Assembly (NCBI GenBank): GCA_963277665.1
Contig: OY728122.1
Location: 2,121,784,024 to 2,121,848,023, forward strand
DNA length: 64,000 bases
Source of the DNA: Viscum album
Taxonomy: Eukaryota > Streptophyta > Magnoliopsida > Santalales > Viscaceae
Direction: 5' to 3'
Positions within the stretch are counted from its first letter, which is position 1. Each line of letters starts with the position of its first letter. A program made the position numbers and the translations under genes. Shown piece after piece: positions 22,510 to 35,500 of the stretch. The notes under the pieces were generated by a model. The model saw nothing but the letters and a program-made list of their open reading frames with translations, did not search any database and was not told the origin of the DNA.

Positions 22510-23274
22510 AGAGGAGAGGAGGGGCACTCTTGGAAAGTTACAAAATGTTACTTTATTTTCAAATGATTTTCGTATTTTAAAGGTCCCACATTTATGTATT
22601 TCTAGGATAAGGTGATAAGGTTTTGAAATACACCCACCCAATGGGTTTGTGACAAGTGTAGGTATTATATTTTACATTATCGTTTCATTTTATTTAAATC
22701 GTTAAATAATGAGGTAATCATTGCATCATCATGGTGTCATAAATAATTTAATTTATTTTGCGTCTAAAAATTATAAAAAAACTATCATGATGTAGGAACT
22801 CTTTTTATATTTCTAATTAATATTTATAGTCAAAAATATTACTTGTATAACCCCATATAAAAATTCTTTTAGTAAAATAACACATGTTTGTGACATTTTA
22901 ATTTTAACATTAAATAAAAAGGTATTAATGTCATTTTCCAACCAATGTGGGTCCATGGGTCCCCAAGTTGACCCATGGATTGTCTTGGTCGTCCATGACA
23001 CATCCAATGAGCGTAGGACATGTGTCTAGGTCATTGCATATTATTAAAATATTATTTTTACCTTAAATTACACTAATTACCTCTAATCGCGATTAATAAA
23101 CTTAAAAGTTACTATTCACCAAAAAATTATTTTAATCCCATTGAACCACATTTTACTTCTTAATGACAACCATGTATGTCGGATTTTTGAAATTCAAATC
23201 ACAGAAGTGGTAATGTTTCATTTTAATGAAAAATTAGTTTCTTTAACTACCACTTAGTGGTTTCACTATTCATC

Positions 23275-23330
23275 AAAAATTGATGTTTTTCAGAAAATTA
23301 CCAAAAATTGATGTTTTTCAGAAAATTACC
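23275..23330. repeat. 28 bp tandem duplication
   Basis: AAAAATTGATGTTTTTCAGA plus eight more bases, exactly twice. The 5' LTR has it once near 30112-30140, so it arose after insertion. Confidence 0.9.
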
Positions 23331-24168
23331 AAAAATTCGCCCTAGGCTATATTTGATATTCCGAATTCAAAAATGATGTCTATTTTACAAAATTAAAAAC
23401 ATATAAGTTACATTAATTAATTTAATAATTAATTCCCGTTGTTAGTGCAAATAGCGTGTTTTTATGAAACAATAAGTATCAAAAGATTGACACTAGTTTA
23501 AGTCCAATTTCAAGATGAAATTAATTCCAACGACCACTATTGGATTAAATGGTAAAAATATATTCTAATTTTACATTAAAAACAATTCAAAATATAATCT
23601 AATCATATAAATAAATTATATTAAAAAGAGGTTTTGAATTAAAATCCAACATTTTTCACTATTCATTAAAAAAATGAACTTTATCGGAAAGATACCAAAA
23701 ATTTACACAAAGTAAATTTTGATGTGCCGATTCTAAAGAAGAATATTATTTTTTCAAACATAACACATAAAATTTTCAAAAAGTGGATTTAAAAGAGGAT
23801 CGCCATCAAAAAGCGGTTAATTGACCTTTTAAAGAATATTAGAATGTTTACGCTTAAAAATGGATTCATTCATATTTTTAATCCTCTAACTTTTATTGTA
23901 AAGAGTAAAAAAATATTTGAAAAACATATAAAATCATTTTGTATTTAGTTCTATTCATTCCCTCCATTAAAACGGTTAGGCGTTAACTACCATTTAAAAT
24001 AATATTATTTTATTGTTAGAGTGCAACGTAAGATTTCAAAGGAACTCGTTGTTGTGTATTGGGTAAGCCATCAGTAATAGCGTTCCTTTTAAATTAATAT
24101 TGACATTTTATTCACAAATATGGATAAATATAAAAATTTCATATTCTTTATTTACCTGGGGTGTTACA

Positions 24169-24184
24169 TTCTTCCCCCCTTTTT
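24169..24184 (-). other. Element C polypurine tract
   Basis: AAAAAGGGGGGAAGAA on the minus strand, touching the 3' LTR. Confidence 0.9.
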
Positions 24185-25832
24185 GGAATTTCATCCTCGC
24201 AATTTTAAAATTGGGCTCGGAAACATCCTTGAAAGTCCCACATCGGAACAAGAGTCGGTAAAACAATCACCTTAAAAGAATGGGGGAGAAGTACAAATGT
24301 CACCCGAGTTAACCCGTACTAGGATTCCAAGTATGAAAATATGGATATAGAGGAGAAAACAAAGGGTCATGTTCTGATGGAGAGTGATAGTAAACATGTC
24401 TACGAGAAAGTTAACCACAAGAAAATCACAAACTTGTGATGGGTTAAACGGTATTCGATTCCCCAGTAGGAAAAGTTAACAAACATCATTTTTTTTAAGT
24501 TACTCTTCATTGAGGAATTTATTTTTTGAGCTTAACTAAATCATAATGAAACATACTTACTTGTCACGTATACTTTCAACATTTACTAGATTCCTTAATC
24601 AAACTCACATTTTCTCCAAAAGAAGAGTTTTTAGGAAGACTTGTTCGCATTAAGAGTACTATAATCAACTTCCTGAGAATCACCTAATCCAAAAAAGAGA
24701 ACTATATATTTCCCATGCCTTTAGACAAAATCCAAAACCAAAATTGTTAGTATAATATCAGATAACCCACAAAAGTATAATCCTTTATAAAAAGAAAATC
24801 CATTCTTAATCTCCAAAATTTGTCCAAAAAAACCCAAAGTTCAACAAAGACCATTCGATAAACAATTGTCCATAAAATTATTCAAAGTAAACCAAACTAA
24901 TATTGAAACCCAATTATTTGAAGGCTTTAATCACATAGTCTTCCAAGGTACAAATTAACTTTTATCTCCAAATAACAGCAGTTTCTCTTAAATTCTCATA
25001 TTGAAAAGTAATTAACCTAATCACATATCCTCCATGATAGGTTAATAATTTCCATAGATAACCCAAAATAAACTTACTCTTGATTCCTAAAATAATATAA
25101 CTAGAAAGAATTAGTCAAACTAACCAGGGACTTCACGTAGTCCAGTGGTAGGCGATAAATACCAGTCGCACTTTGGTTGTGGGTTCAATTCCTGCAGCTT
25201 TGTCCGATGCGATGGGTTGTCACACGGTCTGTGTGTTGTCCTTTTTCCAAAACAATAATATTCATAAATAATTCCCCAAAATGAGATAAAATCATCAAAA
25301 ATAATCCTAACATATTTTAACCTCAATTTTATCTCATACCTTTAATTTTCCATCATAATATATAACAACCCATATTTACCTCAAAAGTAAGGATCATATA
25401 AACCCTAATGTTTACCTTTATAATTATTTCCCAAACTTCCACATCGATTGGTCATCTCGTACATGATGCATTACAGAACATACCAAGGTACAAGTGGTTG
25501 ATCATGACTCCTTGATAGTTGGTTTAGAACAACCACGAGTTTCCTCATTGAATCCCCCATTTCATCCAGTCTCTTAGTCAGAGAACCACCACAGTTTCCT
25601 TCAAACCTATTGTCACTTTGGTTCCTGCTAGATCCATCCATTCACTAAAAACAGAAATGTCAGTGTGAGTATATCAACAAAACCATCATGTACTAATGAG
25701 GAAGATAAACACTAAGATATATGTACTCATTCACTTTATCTAAAACTAGGACTCTTTCTTAAATTCTAACCATTATGGTAATGTAACTTATGCTTAAAGA
25801 ATACCCTAACCTCTAAATTTATCTAAACCGAA
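24185..25832 (-). mobile_element. Element C internal region (non-coding)
   Basis: No gag, protease, RT, RNase H or integrase motif is visible in any frame. The part next to the polypurine tract (24230-24420) is homologous to 9750-9950 of element A. SINE S1 lies at 25122-25248, antisense. The rest is AT-rich without identifiable content. This is the retained cis-acting interior of a non-autonomous element. Confidence 0.75.
25122..25248 (+). mobile_element. tRNA-derived SINE (S1)
   Basis: AACCAGGG start, A box TAGTCCAGTGG (25138-25148), B box GGTTCAATTCC (25182-25192) and a TGTTGTCCTTTTTCC end. The spacing of the Pol III boxes (~34 bp) is tRNA-like, but no acceptor-stem pairing is present, so this is not a tRNA gene. 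Confidence 0.7.
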
Positions 25833-25844
25833 CTTTGATACCAA
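25833..25844 (-). other. Element C primer-binding site
   Basis: TTGGTATCAAAG on the minus strand, one base from the LTR; matches the Met-tRNA complement with one mismatch. Confidence 0.85.
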
Positions 25845-27239
25845 CTATAAGGCCCCGACCTTAAACCTTACTTAATATTGAATTAAATGAATAATTTAGA
25901 TTGAGGATCTTTTCATGTTTAGAGTTTTAGAGAAGTATGACATGACTATTACATATCAAAAGATTACAAAGTAGAAACTTCGACTAAGTTTCCATAAAAT
26001 AAAAAGTCTTAAAACGAAACATGTCTAGTTCCATGTTTTATCTAGCATGACTTTCCCTTGATCTCATCCTTGACCCTATTCCGTGTGAAGTCATGTGAAA
26101 AACATTTCAAAGACTTGGCATGAGCATAAAAATCTTAGTAAGGGTTATACAAAGAATGAAAACTGTTAGTTTTTCAAAAAAAAAAGTAAACCATGTATAC
26201 TTTATCAAAGTAATACCATTCACCTTTTCGAAGTAGTAAAATACTCTTCAATGAATAAAAGATCATTACTTACCCTTTTGTAACCAAAATATTACCATGA
26301 AACCCATATAAAGAACACATAACATAAAAAGGTAACTTGGGACATAAACATACTTGAATGGAATAACCATACGGTCGACTTCCACCCATACTTAATGAAA
26401 TAGCCATACGGCTGACTTCCACACATACTTAATGGAATAGCCATACGGCCGACTTCCATACCCAATGCATTGGAGGTTATAACGTAACCACCCATCCTGG
26501 TATTCACGGCACCACCCGTCATATGGTTTATCACGTAACCACCCGTAAAATTTCCAAGTACCAACATTACACATAAAATATTGAAAATATAAACATTTCA
26601 ATAACAACATTTCATTTTCAGTAAAAATAAGTAATTCCAAGTTATTGAATTAATCAATCCATTTTCAAAAATCATTTAAATGAGATTTTTGAATCAAAGT
26701 GTCCCAAACCACTTTGAGGCTTTTATTGGAATTATAATTTTAAAACATTAATGTCCATATAAATAAATACTGAAAACCATTTTGAAAACATGGACATTAA
26801 AGATAAATATTTAGAATAATAAATATTTTAAACATTTAAAATGATATTTTTGTTAAAGTGTTTTTAACAAAATGAGAGACTCTTGAATAAAAATAATTGC
26901 GGAATAACATTTAATCCAAACTTTATAATATAATGAGAATAAAGGTATTCATGATATAATATGTCAAAGGACAGTATAAACACCATATAAGAGTGAATTG
27001 GTTCATAACAACAATGAGGTCTCAAAAGAAATGTAAAATGAGATTAAATCCATTATAAAGAAGGTATCCTTAAATTAAGGATAAATCAATCTCATAATTA
27101 TGTGCGAAAAATATAAATACACCCAATATAAGTGGATATTAAGTGTAAAAAAATCAGAGGTCATTCACACATATTCAAAGAATTACATATTCAATAACTA
27201 CATGTTGAACCAAAAGAAATCGAAATTGGGTTAAGAAGT

Positions 27240-28045
27240 TCCCTTGGAAAAATTTGACAGCTTAACGGCGTCACATAAAATTTTAAAAAAAGGGTTGATG
27301 AGAGAGATAAAGGGGATCTCATCACTTGGAAATAAAATTTACAAAAATATGGATATATAATATCATATCCCAACATAATAGTATGTGAATTAAAAGACAT
27401 AACAAAAGAAGTCTTTTTTAAAAAAAAGAAGGGTGAAAGGTCCCCTTACCGAGTTGGGTAACTTTCAAAAAGTACACCCCATGCAAGAAGGGTCATAAAA
27501 TGAAGATGTAAATACCCATAAATGAAATTATACTACACAAAGTGTATAATAATGGGCATTACTTACACCACTCAAAGGATATAGTGGAAAACGCAGCATA
27601 AATGTCACGGGAAAAAAAGTGAGATGAAAATTCCCTAATGAAAACTCGGCAGCCTAGCGGCACCACTTAAAACATCCAAAAATGGATTTATGAGATAAAA
27701 TAGGGTCTCCCATAATATGAAAATAAAAAGTAGAGTATGAGTAATATAGAAGAACATCCCCAAACATAAGATAGAAGGGCTTAAAAGAAATGGCATAAAA
27801 TAGAGTACTTAAAAATAAAGAGAGAGGTTGGATCCCTTACAACAATTCGGCAGCCTAACAACGCCAATCAAAACATCCAAAATGGATAGAAGAGAGAAAA
27901 TAGGGTCCCTCATAATATGAACATAAAAAGTACAGTAAGAGTAATATAAAATAACATCCCAATCATAATGAAGATTATCTTAAAAGGAATGACATAAAAG
28001 AGCGTACTTAAAAAGAAAGAGAGGGGTAGGTTCCCTTACCTCGTG
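27240..28045 (-). repeat. ~200 bp modular repeats in element C 5' LTR
   Basis: Markers at about 27253, 27645 and 27845, the same single and double ~200 bp steps as at 20410-21215. Confidence 0.7.
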
Positions 28046-28355
28046 TCCGACATGAATCGATCGTTCTTTAATCTCCTGAATAATAAAATTTTGTCAATTT
28101 ATAATTTATTAAAGACCTCCTTTATGTATTATTATTCAGTTCATATCACATATTATAATGTTATAATAATTGTTTAATAAAGTGAGTTCATATCAGACGT
28201 TTTTGTCGATGTTCAGTAAATGAGTAAAAATTGAACTTGTTGGAAAAGAATTTTCCATGTAGTTATAGGTACATCATCTACAGAATAGTAGTTATGTTTT
28301 AAATATTATATATATCCATTATATATTCATTTTATACTATTCCATAGCATTTGGA

Positions 28356-28431
28356 GGTAAAAAAATTAAAAGCACCGTTCATGGAGACGGTAGGCCGTAC
28401 GTACGCATGAACGCTACTTTCATTTTTTTCC
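28356..28431 (-). other. LTR leader hairpin a (element C, 5' LTR)
   Basis: The best long fold: GGTAAAAAAATTAAAAG..CGTTCATG against CATGAACG..CTTTCATTTTTTTCC, about 22 pairs with a few mismatches, around GAG-ACGG-TAGG-CCGT-ACGTACG. Confidence 0.7.
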
Positions 28432-28568
28432 ATATTAATGGAATTAAAAAAATGAGATATATATATATATATTATAATTCCAGAATGATACCCATAATTT
28501 AGATGTAATATATTACATTAATATCCATTATATATATGTTCTTATAATAGTACATAATATTTAAATAT

Positions 28569-28638
28569 AAGAAATGAAATGTACCGTTCATGGAGATGAT
28601 AAGCCGTACGTACGCATGAACGCTACTTTAATTTATTT
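28569..28638 (-). other. LTR leader hairpin b (element C, 5' LTR)
   Basis: AAGAAATGAAA/TTTAATTTATT outer and GTTCATG/CATGAAC inner arms. The innermost helix is spoiled (ATGA/CCGT). Confidence 0.55.
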
Positions 28639-28760
28639 TTTTTGTATTCAATGGAATGGAGTAATAAATATATAAAGGTATATTATAATTCCAGTAGGAT
28701 AACATATGTAATACCATTAATTCCATCCTTTATACGTCTCACGTATGGCATTAACGAATC

Positions 28761-28795
28761 AAATCACTTTGAGGGGGCGGTAGTCCGCACTTTCT
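28761..28795 (-). other. LTR leader hairpin c (element C, 5' LTR)
   Basis: Inner helix GCGG-TAGT-CCGC at 28777-28788 is perfect; the outer arms pair poorly. Confidence 0.45.
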
Positions 28796-28961
28796 AAAAT
28801 GAAGATATCGCGTTTACCCATAATGGAAACCATAAAGGTATGCCATAAATTAAAAATAAAGATGCTTAAGGAAAACATAAACATATTATATATCATATAT
28901 AAATATAGTGACATTTTAATGGCCACCTTTGAAGGTGTTAAAATAATATTGAACAATCATC

Positions 28962-28996
28962 GTTTCGTGAGGCAGTAATTCGCCATCCACAGAAAC
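28962..28996 (-). other. LTR leader hairpin d (element C, 5' LTR)
   Basis: GTTTCGTG/CAC-a-GAAAC, 8 bp with one bulged A, and inner GGC/GCC. Confidence 0.65.
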
Positions 28997-29339
28997 AGTT
29001 TGTTCTTTGACCATTAGACGAAGGTGTGTGTATGTTTATATCTAATAAATCACATAAAAACATACTAGTATATTGAGGATACTGGTTTTGATACAAAATA
29101 AAAGAATAAAAATAGTTAAGTGGGTTGGATAAGCAAAATAAAACAAAAGAACACAAGGGAATACATTACCTTTAAATTGGGTAACTTCATTTGATTTGAG
29201 CTCAAAGGCTTACTTGGAAGGGATTCTGCCCAAAGTGAGGATTCAATGATGAAGAGAGGGATGTGGAGAGATGAAATGGGCAGGGGTTGTCCGAGCCAAA
29301 GGCTTGAGAGGTGTGTGTATGGTGGTTGAGGTGGGGGCC

Positions 29340-29346
29340 TTTTATA
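29340..29346 (-). promoter_or_regulatory. TATA box of element C 5' LTR
   Basis: TATAAAA on the sense strand; predicted promoter for the genomic RNA of element C. Confidence 0.65.
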
Positions 29347-30979
29347 AGAGGAGAGGAGGGGCACTCTTGGAAAGTTACAAAATGTTACTTTATTTTCAAA
29401 TTATTTTCGGATTTTAAAGGTCCCACATTGATGTATTTCGAGGATAAGGTGATAAGGTTTATAAATACACCCATCCAATATGTTTTTCACAAGTGTAGGT
29501 CTTAGAGTTTACATTATCTTTTCATTTTATTTAAATCGTTAAATAATGAGGTAATCGTTGCATCATCATGGTGTCATAAATAATTTAATTTATTTAGTGT
29601 CTAAAAATTATAAAAAAAATATCACTATGTAGGAACTATTTTTAATTTATAATTAATATTTATAGTAAACAATATAACTTTTATAACCCCATATAAAAAT
29701 TGTTTTAGTAAAATAACACATGTTTGTGACATTTTAATTTTAACATTAAATAAAAAGGTATTAATTTCATTTTCCAACCAATGTGGATCCATGGGGTCCC
29801 CAAGTTTAACAATTGATTTCCTTGGTCGGCCATGACACATCCAATGAGGGTAGGACATGTTTCTAGGTCATTTCATATTATTAAAACATTATTTTTACCT
29901 TAAATTACACTAATTACCTCTAATCGCGATTAATAAACTTAAAAGTTACTATTCACCAAAAAATTATTTTAATCCCATTGAACAACATTTTACTTCTTAA
30001 TGATAACCATGTATGTTTTATTTTTGGAATTCAAATTACAGAAGTGGTAAAGTTTCATTTAAACGAAAAATCAGTTTCTTTAACTACCACTTAGTGGTTT
30101 CACAATTCATAAAAAATTGATGTTTTTCAGAAAATTACCAAAAATTCACCATAGGCTATATTTTTGTTATTCCGAATTCAAAAATGATGTCTATTTTACA
30201 AATTTCAAAACATATAAGTTACATTAATTAATTTAGTAAGTAATTCCCGCTGTCAGAGCAAATAGCGTGTTTTTATGAAACAATAAATATCAAAAGATTG
30301 ACACTTGTTTAAGTCCAATTTCAAGAAGAAATTAATTAAAACGACCACTATTGGATTAAATGGTAAAAATATATTTTAATTTTACTTTAAAAACAATTAA
30401 AAATATAATCAAATAATATAAATAAATTAGATTAAAAAGAGGTTTTGAATTAAAATACAACATTTTTCACTATTCATTAAAAAAATGAACTTTATCGGAA
30501 AGATACAAAAAATTTACACAAAGTAAATTTTGATGTCCCGATTATAAAGAAGAATATTATTTTGTCAAACATAACACATAAAATTCTCAAAAAGTGAATT
30601 TAATAGAGGTTCGCCATCAAAAGGCGGTTAATCGACCTTTTAAAGAATATTAGAATGTTTAAGCTTAAAAATGGATTCATTCACATTTTTAATCCACTAA
30701 CATTTATTGTAAAGAGTAAAAAAATATTTTACAAACATATATAATAATTTTTTAGTCAGTTCTGTTCATTCCCACCATTACAACGGTTAGGAGTTAACTA
30801 CCATTTAAAATAATATTATTTTATTATTAGAGTGCAACGTAAGATTTCAAAGGAACTCGTTGTTGTGTATTGGGTAAGCCATCGAGCATAGCATTCCCTT
30901 TAAATTAATATTGAAATTTTATTCACAAATAGGGATAAATATAAAAATGTCATATTCTTTATTTACCTAGGGTGTTACA

Positions 30980-30984
30980 GAGGT
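30980..30984. repeat. Target-site duplication, right (element C)
   Basis: GAGGT, identical to 19010-19014. Joining the flanks recreates a hairpin-d site like 1483-1517. Confidence 0.85.
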
Positions 30985-32525
30985 AGTAGTTCTCCAAACA
31001 CAGAAACAATATATTCGTTTCACATTAGATTAATTTGTGAATAAGAGTAGGCGAAAACATTTAAATAGAAATATATCATTATATTCATGATATGGTTTTT
31101 AATATGTGAACACAAAAAAAGAATATTTTTGGTGGTGTTAAAGTAAATTAATGAAAATAGATCGTTGGAATGGATTACCTAAATAATCGGGTAACTCATT
31201 TTGGTTAATACCAAATGGATTACATGGAAGGATTTATGAAAATTATGATGATTCAAGGTAAATTTGAGGTATTTTTGGAAGCTATTTTAGAATAACATAG
31301 TGTATCCTATGTGTTGAGGTGTGATGATGTGAGAGGGGTGGTGGCTTTTTATATGCAAGGAAAAGGACTCACATGGCGTTTTTAAAAATAAGTTTGGTGT
31401 GCATAAATTTTTACCAAAATAGTCATAAAAATCCAAAAAATCTAAATAATTTAACGTTTATGGATGAATTATGGACATAAAATGGTAGTTTGACAAGTGG
31501 ACATGTCATTTTAGAACCAAAGTAAAAAAGTTTAATCATTTGTTAAGCTAAATTTTTCATTAAAAATTATAATAACCTTCACTAATATTTTTGGTCAAAT
31601 ATTTTTTATCATATTAGATATTATAAATTATTGTTATTAAAAATATGGTATCAATTTTTCTATTTTATAATTACATAAGTGGAAGAAATTATTTTAAAAT
31701 TAATCAGACATGCGAGACAAAAATTATGGTTTTTAAAGTGAAATATTTTAAAAGTATGAGTACTTTTTACATTCAATTTTAATGTCAAATTGATCACAAT
31801 TACCTAAATTGGATTAATTGATAAATATTAATCTAACTAAACATTAAAATAAACTAAAATTTTTATTTAATCCTATAATAATTTTGATGAAAAATCAATT
31901 TTGAACTAAAATTCACTATTTCTAATTGTTCATTAAAAACATTATGTTTTATTAAGATATCGAAAATTCACCAAAAACAAATGTTTATGTTTCTCCTCCA
32001 AATTTTATTTTTATTGTGAAAAATTAAATTAATTAATGTTTCAAAATTTATATTGAAAATGGTTCTCTTTTAAAAGGTTATAAAATTTACTTTATAAATA
32101 TATATGTTTTTATTTGTGAAATTGGGATTGTTTTATATTATGCCTATAAAACATAATTACTGAATATGTAAATTATGTCATTGAATATATGACATATAAA
32201 TTTAATTAAAATCATTATAAAATTAAAATTAATTATGTCTAATAAGAAATAACTCCTTTGGAAGCATAAAAATAATAATATTTCTAGTTATATTCAATTG
32301 GTTCTTATTTTCCTTTCTCATTAATTTGTAACCAATGAATTAATTTTATATTTATATGAAACATAAATTTTTATAAGTTAGTTAGTATTATTCATAACTA
32401 CTAACACAATACCTAGGTTATATCATATTATATTAATAATAAAAATTAATAATACATTATTATTTAGTGAAACTCGGTCTTGTGTGTAACATAAGCTATG
32501 GAATAAGATCAATCTTGGGAGAAAT
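30985..32525 (-). mobile_element. Element B 5' LTR, part 2 (sense 5' part)
   Basis: Continues the LTR from 19014. TATA-like site at 31347-31353 (ATATAAAA on the sense strand). Near the end, 32381-32520 aligns with the reverse complement of element A's LTR start (GTTAGTATTATTCATAACTA; AACTCGGTCTTGTGTGTA; AATCTTGGG). The terminal TGTAAC is no longer recognisable, so the boundary is approximate. Confidence 0.65.
31347..31353 (-). promoter_or_regulatory. TATA-like box of element B 5' LTR
   Basis: Sense strand GCATATAAAAAGCC, located about 360 bp before the interrupted hairpin d. Confidence 0.4.
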
Positions 32526-35500
32526 GAAAGATAACCTATTGTTGAATTCATTAAAATATATATAATATGTTATATTTATTTATGATTTTAATTTATTGGG
32601 TTAACATATTCCCATCTTACGCTTGGTGTCTGGTTTCATAAACACTATTGATTGCTAAATTGTATATTTGAATTGAATGTAGTAATTTTATAAGGAGAAA
32701 AAACTGAGAAACCAAAATAGGTAAGACGATATAGATGAGAATGATTACAAACAATATCAAAATGATAAGGTAGAAGCATACGACTTTTTTACACCCAATC
32801 ATTTATAACCCTCAAACAAGAATAAATGTTACCCGTAATAGTCTCCTTTAATTAACTTATATTAAATAATTTAAAATATACACACATTAAAAGGTATATA
32901 AATTATGGGTGACAAATTAATAGTAAGATACCACCATGTTTTTCATAAGGTGTTTTTATGATATCTGACAATTATGATAATTTATTGAAATTAATGTTAT
33001 TATATAAAGATATACATAGTTCTAACATAACATTTGTTTCACCCATTCATAATATATTATAAAATACATCCAAATAAGAATAGACTTTCTATGAATATTT
33101 AAATAACCATATCAAAATATGGAAACATGTAAAATGAGTCATATAATACTTTAGGTTCTTGTTATCTTGGACCCTCACATCATAGAGATCTATGAATTAG
33201 TGGACATAAAAACTTAAAACCCTTTCCCATGATTAAGAGAACACTAATATAGTTAAAAATCATATCATACCATTTTTTAGAATGAGTTTTAATTTATGTC
33301 CATGACAGAAAACACCAAATAATCATAGCATTAGTTTCTAAATTTATCTCCATTTTTATTAGACATACTTCCCATATTCCATAAATTACAATTATATTCT
33401 ACCAATATCATAAAAGTGAGAAACTTGGCAGCATAAATTTTCAAGGTCTAAAACGTAACAAGTGAATATATCTTGTCAATAAGGAATCTTATAAGATTCC
33501 TAGAAAAATATAAAAGAACATTTTATATTTTCTATCCAAAATGGGGAAAATATTTTATGAAATAATCCCAAAAAAAAAATTCAAGGATCACAATTCATTC
33601 TACTAAAAAGTTTGGAATAAAAAATTTAAAATGGTAAATAATTAATGGTTTATATATAAGTTATTTTAATTAAACATCAAATCCTGAACCAATTATATTA
33701 GAAATAACTAATTGTATCAACTTAAAAAATATAACAATGGTCCCCATTATGAAAAGTTTATCCCTAAACTATGAAACTGATAGCATAAAACATATATTTC
33801 ATAATTTATATTATCATTGAGTAATGAAAAATAACATCCGATGATTATTTCCAAAGAAGAACAAAAAGATCTCATTATTTCAAAGAACTACATCCCTTTA
33901 GCATAATATATAAATATGAACCAAATATATCATGACACAGCCCATATATCTTTATTTGACTCCACAGTTCTGTTGTTCTATACATGAAATAGTTATGTGA
34001 TATAGAATAATGGATAAGAACAATAATGAATGTGCTCCAACCTCATCATACTAAGATCAAACACCCCATGTTCCACCATAATGTCTCTATAGAAAAACAT
34101 TGATCACCAAAATCTACAGGTGGAATCCCTATATTCATGAACCTTGGGTATATGAAGAAAAATGTGGTAAACGGGAGGGGAAAATATTTTAAAATGTATT
34201 TTTGGAATAATTAATTATCATTTCATTCTTTTTTAATACAATTTATAAAACTATTCCCCAACTGTACGCATATTTCATTATATTAATGTCATTTCATAGT
34301 TTAGTGGTGCATTTTGACTACCCATGAACCAAAAATGTGAAAATATAATGTTCTAAACAACCATATACCATAAAGAATCCCTTTAAATGCATATGTTTTT
34401 CCATATAGTTCTCTAGCTATATAATGTTCTAAACAACCATATACCAAAAATAATCCCTTTAAACTCAATAATAATGTAGTGCAATTGATGGTAAAAAATT
34501 ATCAGTACCAAAAAGTGGCATTTGGAGTTCAAACTATTTATATGAATCAAATAATATTTTTTATATATTGTAAAAAAATATAAATTAAATGATATTGGTT
34601 GATTGGAAGGGAACCGTGCAACAAATAATATATATCCTATGGTGTGAAAATATATCCTCAAACAGAATCTTTAAAAAATATATCTACAATGGCTTTAATT
34701 ATATATTTGCGGTCTTGTTTAAAAAACATGTGTATAAAACCTATAGTTTTACATATCAATAATATCCATTATTATTTTTTATGATATCACACAATATATA
34801 TCAATTAATGATTTGGGAAAATTTTAGTGAGTGAAAATCCGGTTAACTATATGGTAATTATCATACAAGAAAGATAAATCCATGTGTTGTAGAATAACAT
34901 TTCTAAAGAAATAGTGGAGTACAAATGCTAGTCAAGAAGACAAATATATTTATACCAATAATGTTAATAGATTCCATTAAATGTTTATAAAGATATTTCA
35001 TTATTTTTATTTGAATCCTCAAAATAATCCGGGTAATAATGATCCTTTTCTATGAATGGAAATAATAAAACTTTTTATCAATATTTTGTAGACATGAGGG
35101 ACATGAAATTTCCAATATTCCCTTTTGGTGTAATTGAAAAATGTAACTTCATTCTAAAGTCATGTGGTCAATATAAATGGGCATGAAAATTATGTAGAGT
35201 GACTTAATCACTAGTTTGTCTATATTTGGACCTGTAATTCAATCATCAATCACATCACTAAAGATTATGATATTCAGTTGTGATAAAAAATATTTGAAAA
35301 AGCAATATTCAATTTTAATTAAATGATAATGATTAAAGAGAAGAAAAAATGATGAACAATCATAATTTTCATGATAGTGGTGTAGTAAGGAAATGGTAAA
35401 TGTTTTTTCTATAATTAATATAATATAGGTCATAGAGAATCCATATACACATATTTTGAACAATGAATGAAAATAATCCACGTAACAGTACTATTTCATA

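Larger units (their letters stand above)
19015..24168 (-). mobile_element. Element C 3' LTR (5.15 kb)
   Basis: Reads TGTAACACCCC..GGGGCCTTATA on the minus strand. TATA at 22503-22509; hairpins d 22126-22160, c 21931-21975, b 21734-21802, a 21525-21600; a ~200 bp modular array at 20410-21215; short repeats at 19525-19700. A 28 bp tandem duplication at 23275-23330 is absent from the 5' LTR. The sense-strand ORF 19462-19734 (90 codons, repetitive Gly/Tyr/Val) is also open at 26292-26567, but most differences between the two change amino acids, so it is not treated as a gene. Confidence 0.9.
19015..30979 (-). mobile_element. Element C: complete LARD-like non-autonomous LTR element
   Basis: An 11,965 bp minus-strand element with all structural landmarks: 5' LTR 25846-30979, primer site 25833-25844, interior 24169-25845, polypurine tract 24169-24184, 3' LTR 19015-24168 and a perfect 5 bp TSD. 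The interior is only 1.68 kb and has no gag or pol, so the element must have moved with enzymes supplied in trans. Long LTRs around a short conserved non-coding interior fit the LARD class. LTR ends, primer site and leader hairpins tie it to the same chromovirus superfamily as element A. The two LTRs are similar but carry many substitutions and small indels, so the insertion is not recent. Confidence 0.9.
25846..30979 (-). mobile_element. Element C 5' LTR (5.13 kb)
   Basis: Same organisation as the 3' LTR: TATA 29340-29346; hairpins d 28962-28996, c 28761-28795, b 28569-28638, a 28356-28431; modular repeats 27240-28045; short repeats 26355-26550 with CAATGCATTG at 26463-26472. All ORFs in this stretch have counterparts or relics in the 3' LTR and are treated as non-coding. 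Confidence 0.9.

Noticed and set aside
25122..25248. Possible tRNA gene, given A and B boxes
   Set aside because: No acceptor or anticodon stem can be formed and the sequence extends into a SINE body shared with 9339-9460 and 15152-15272.
28356..28638. Hairpins as independently inserted MITEs or microRNA genes
   Set aside because: They occupy fixed positions relative to the TATA box and to each other in several LTR families and lack target-site duplications, so they belong to the LTRs; no evidence of precursor processing is available.
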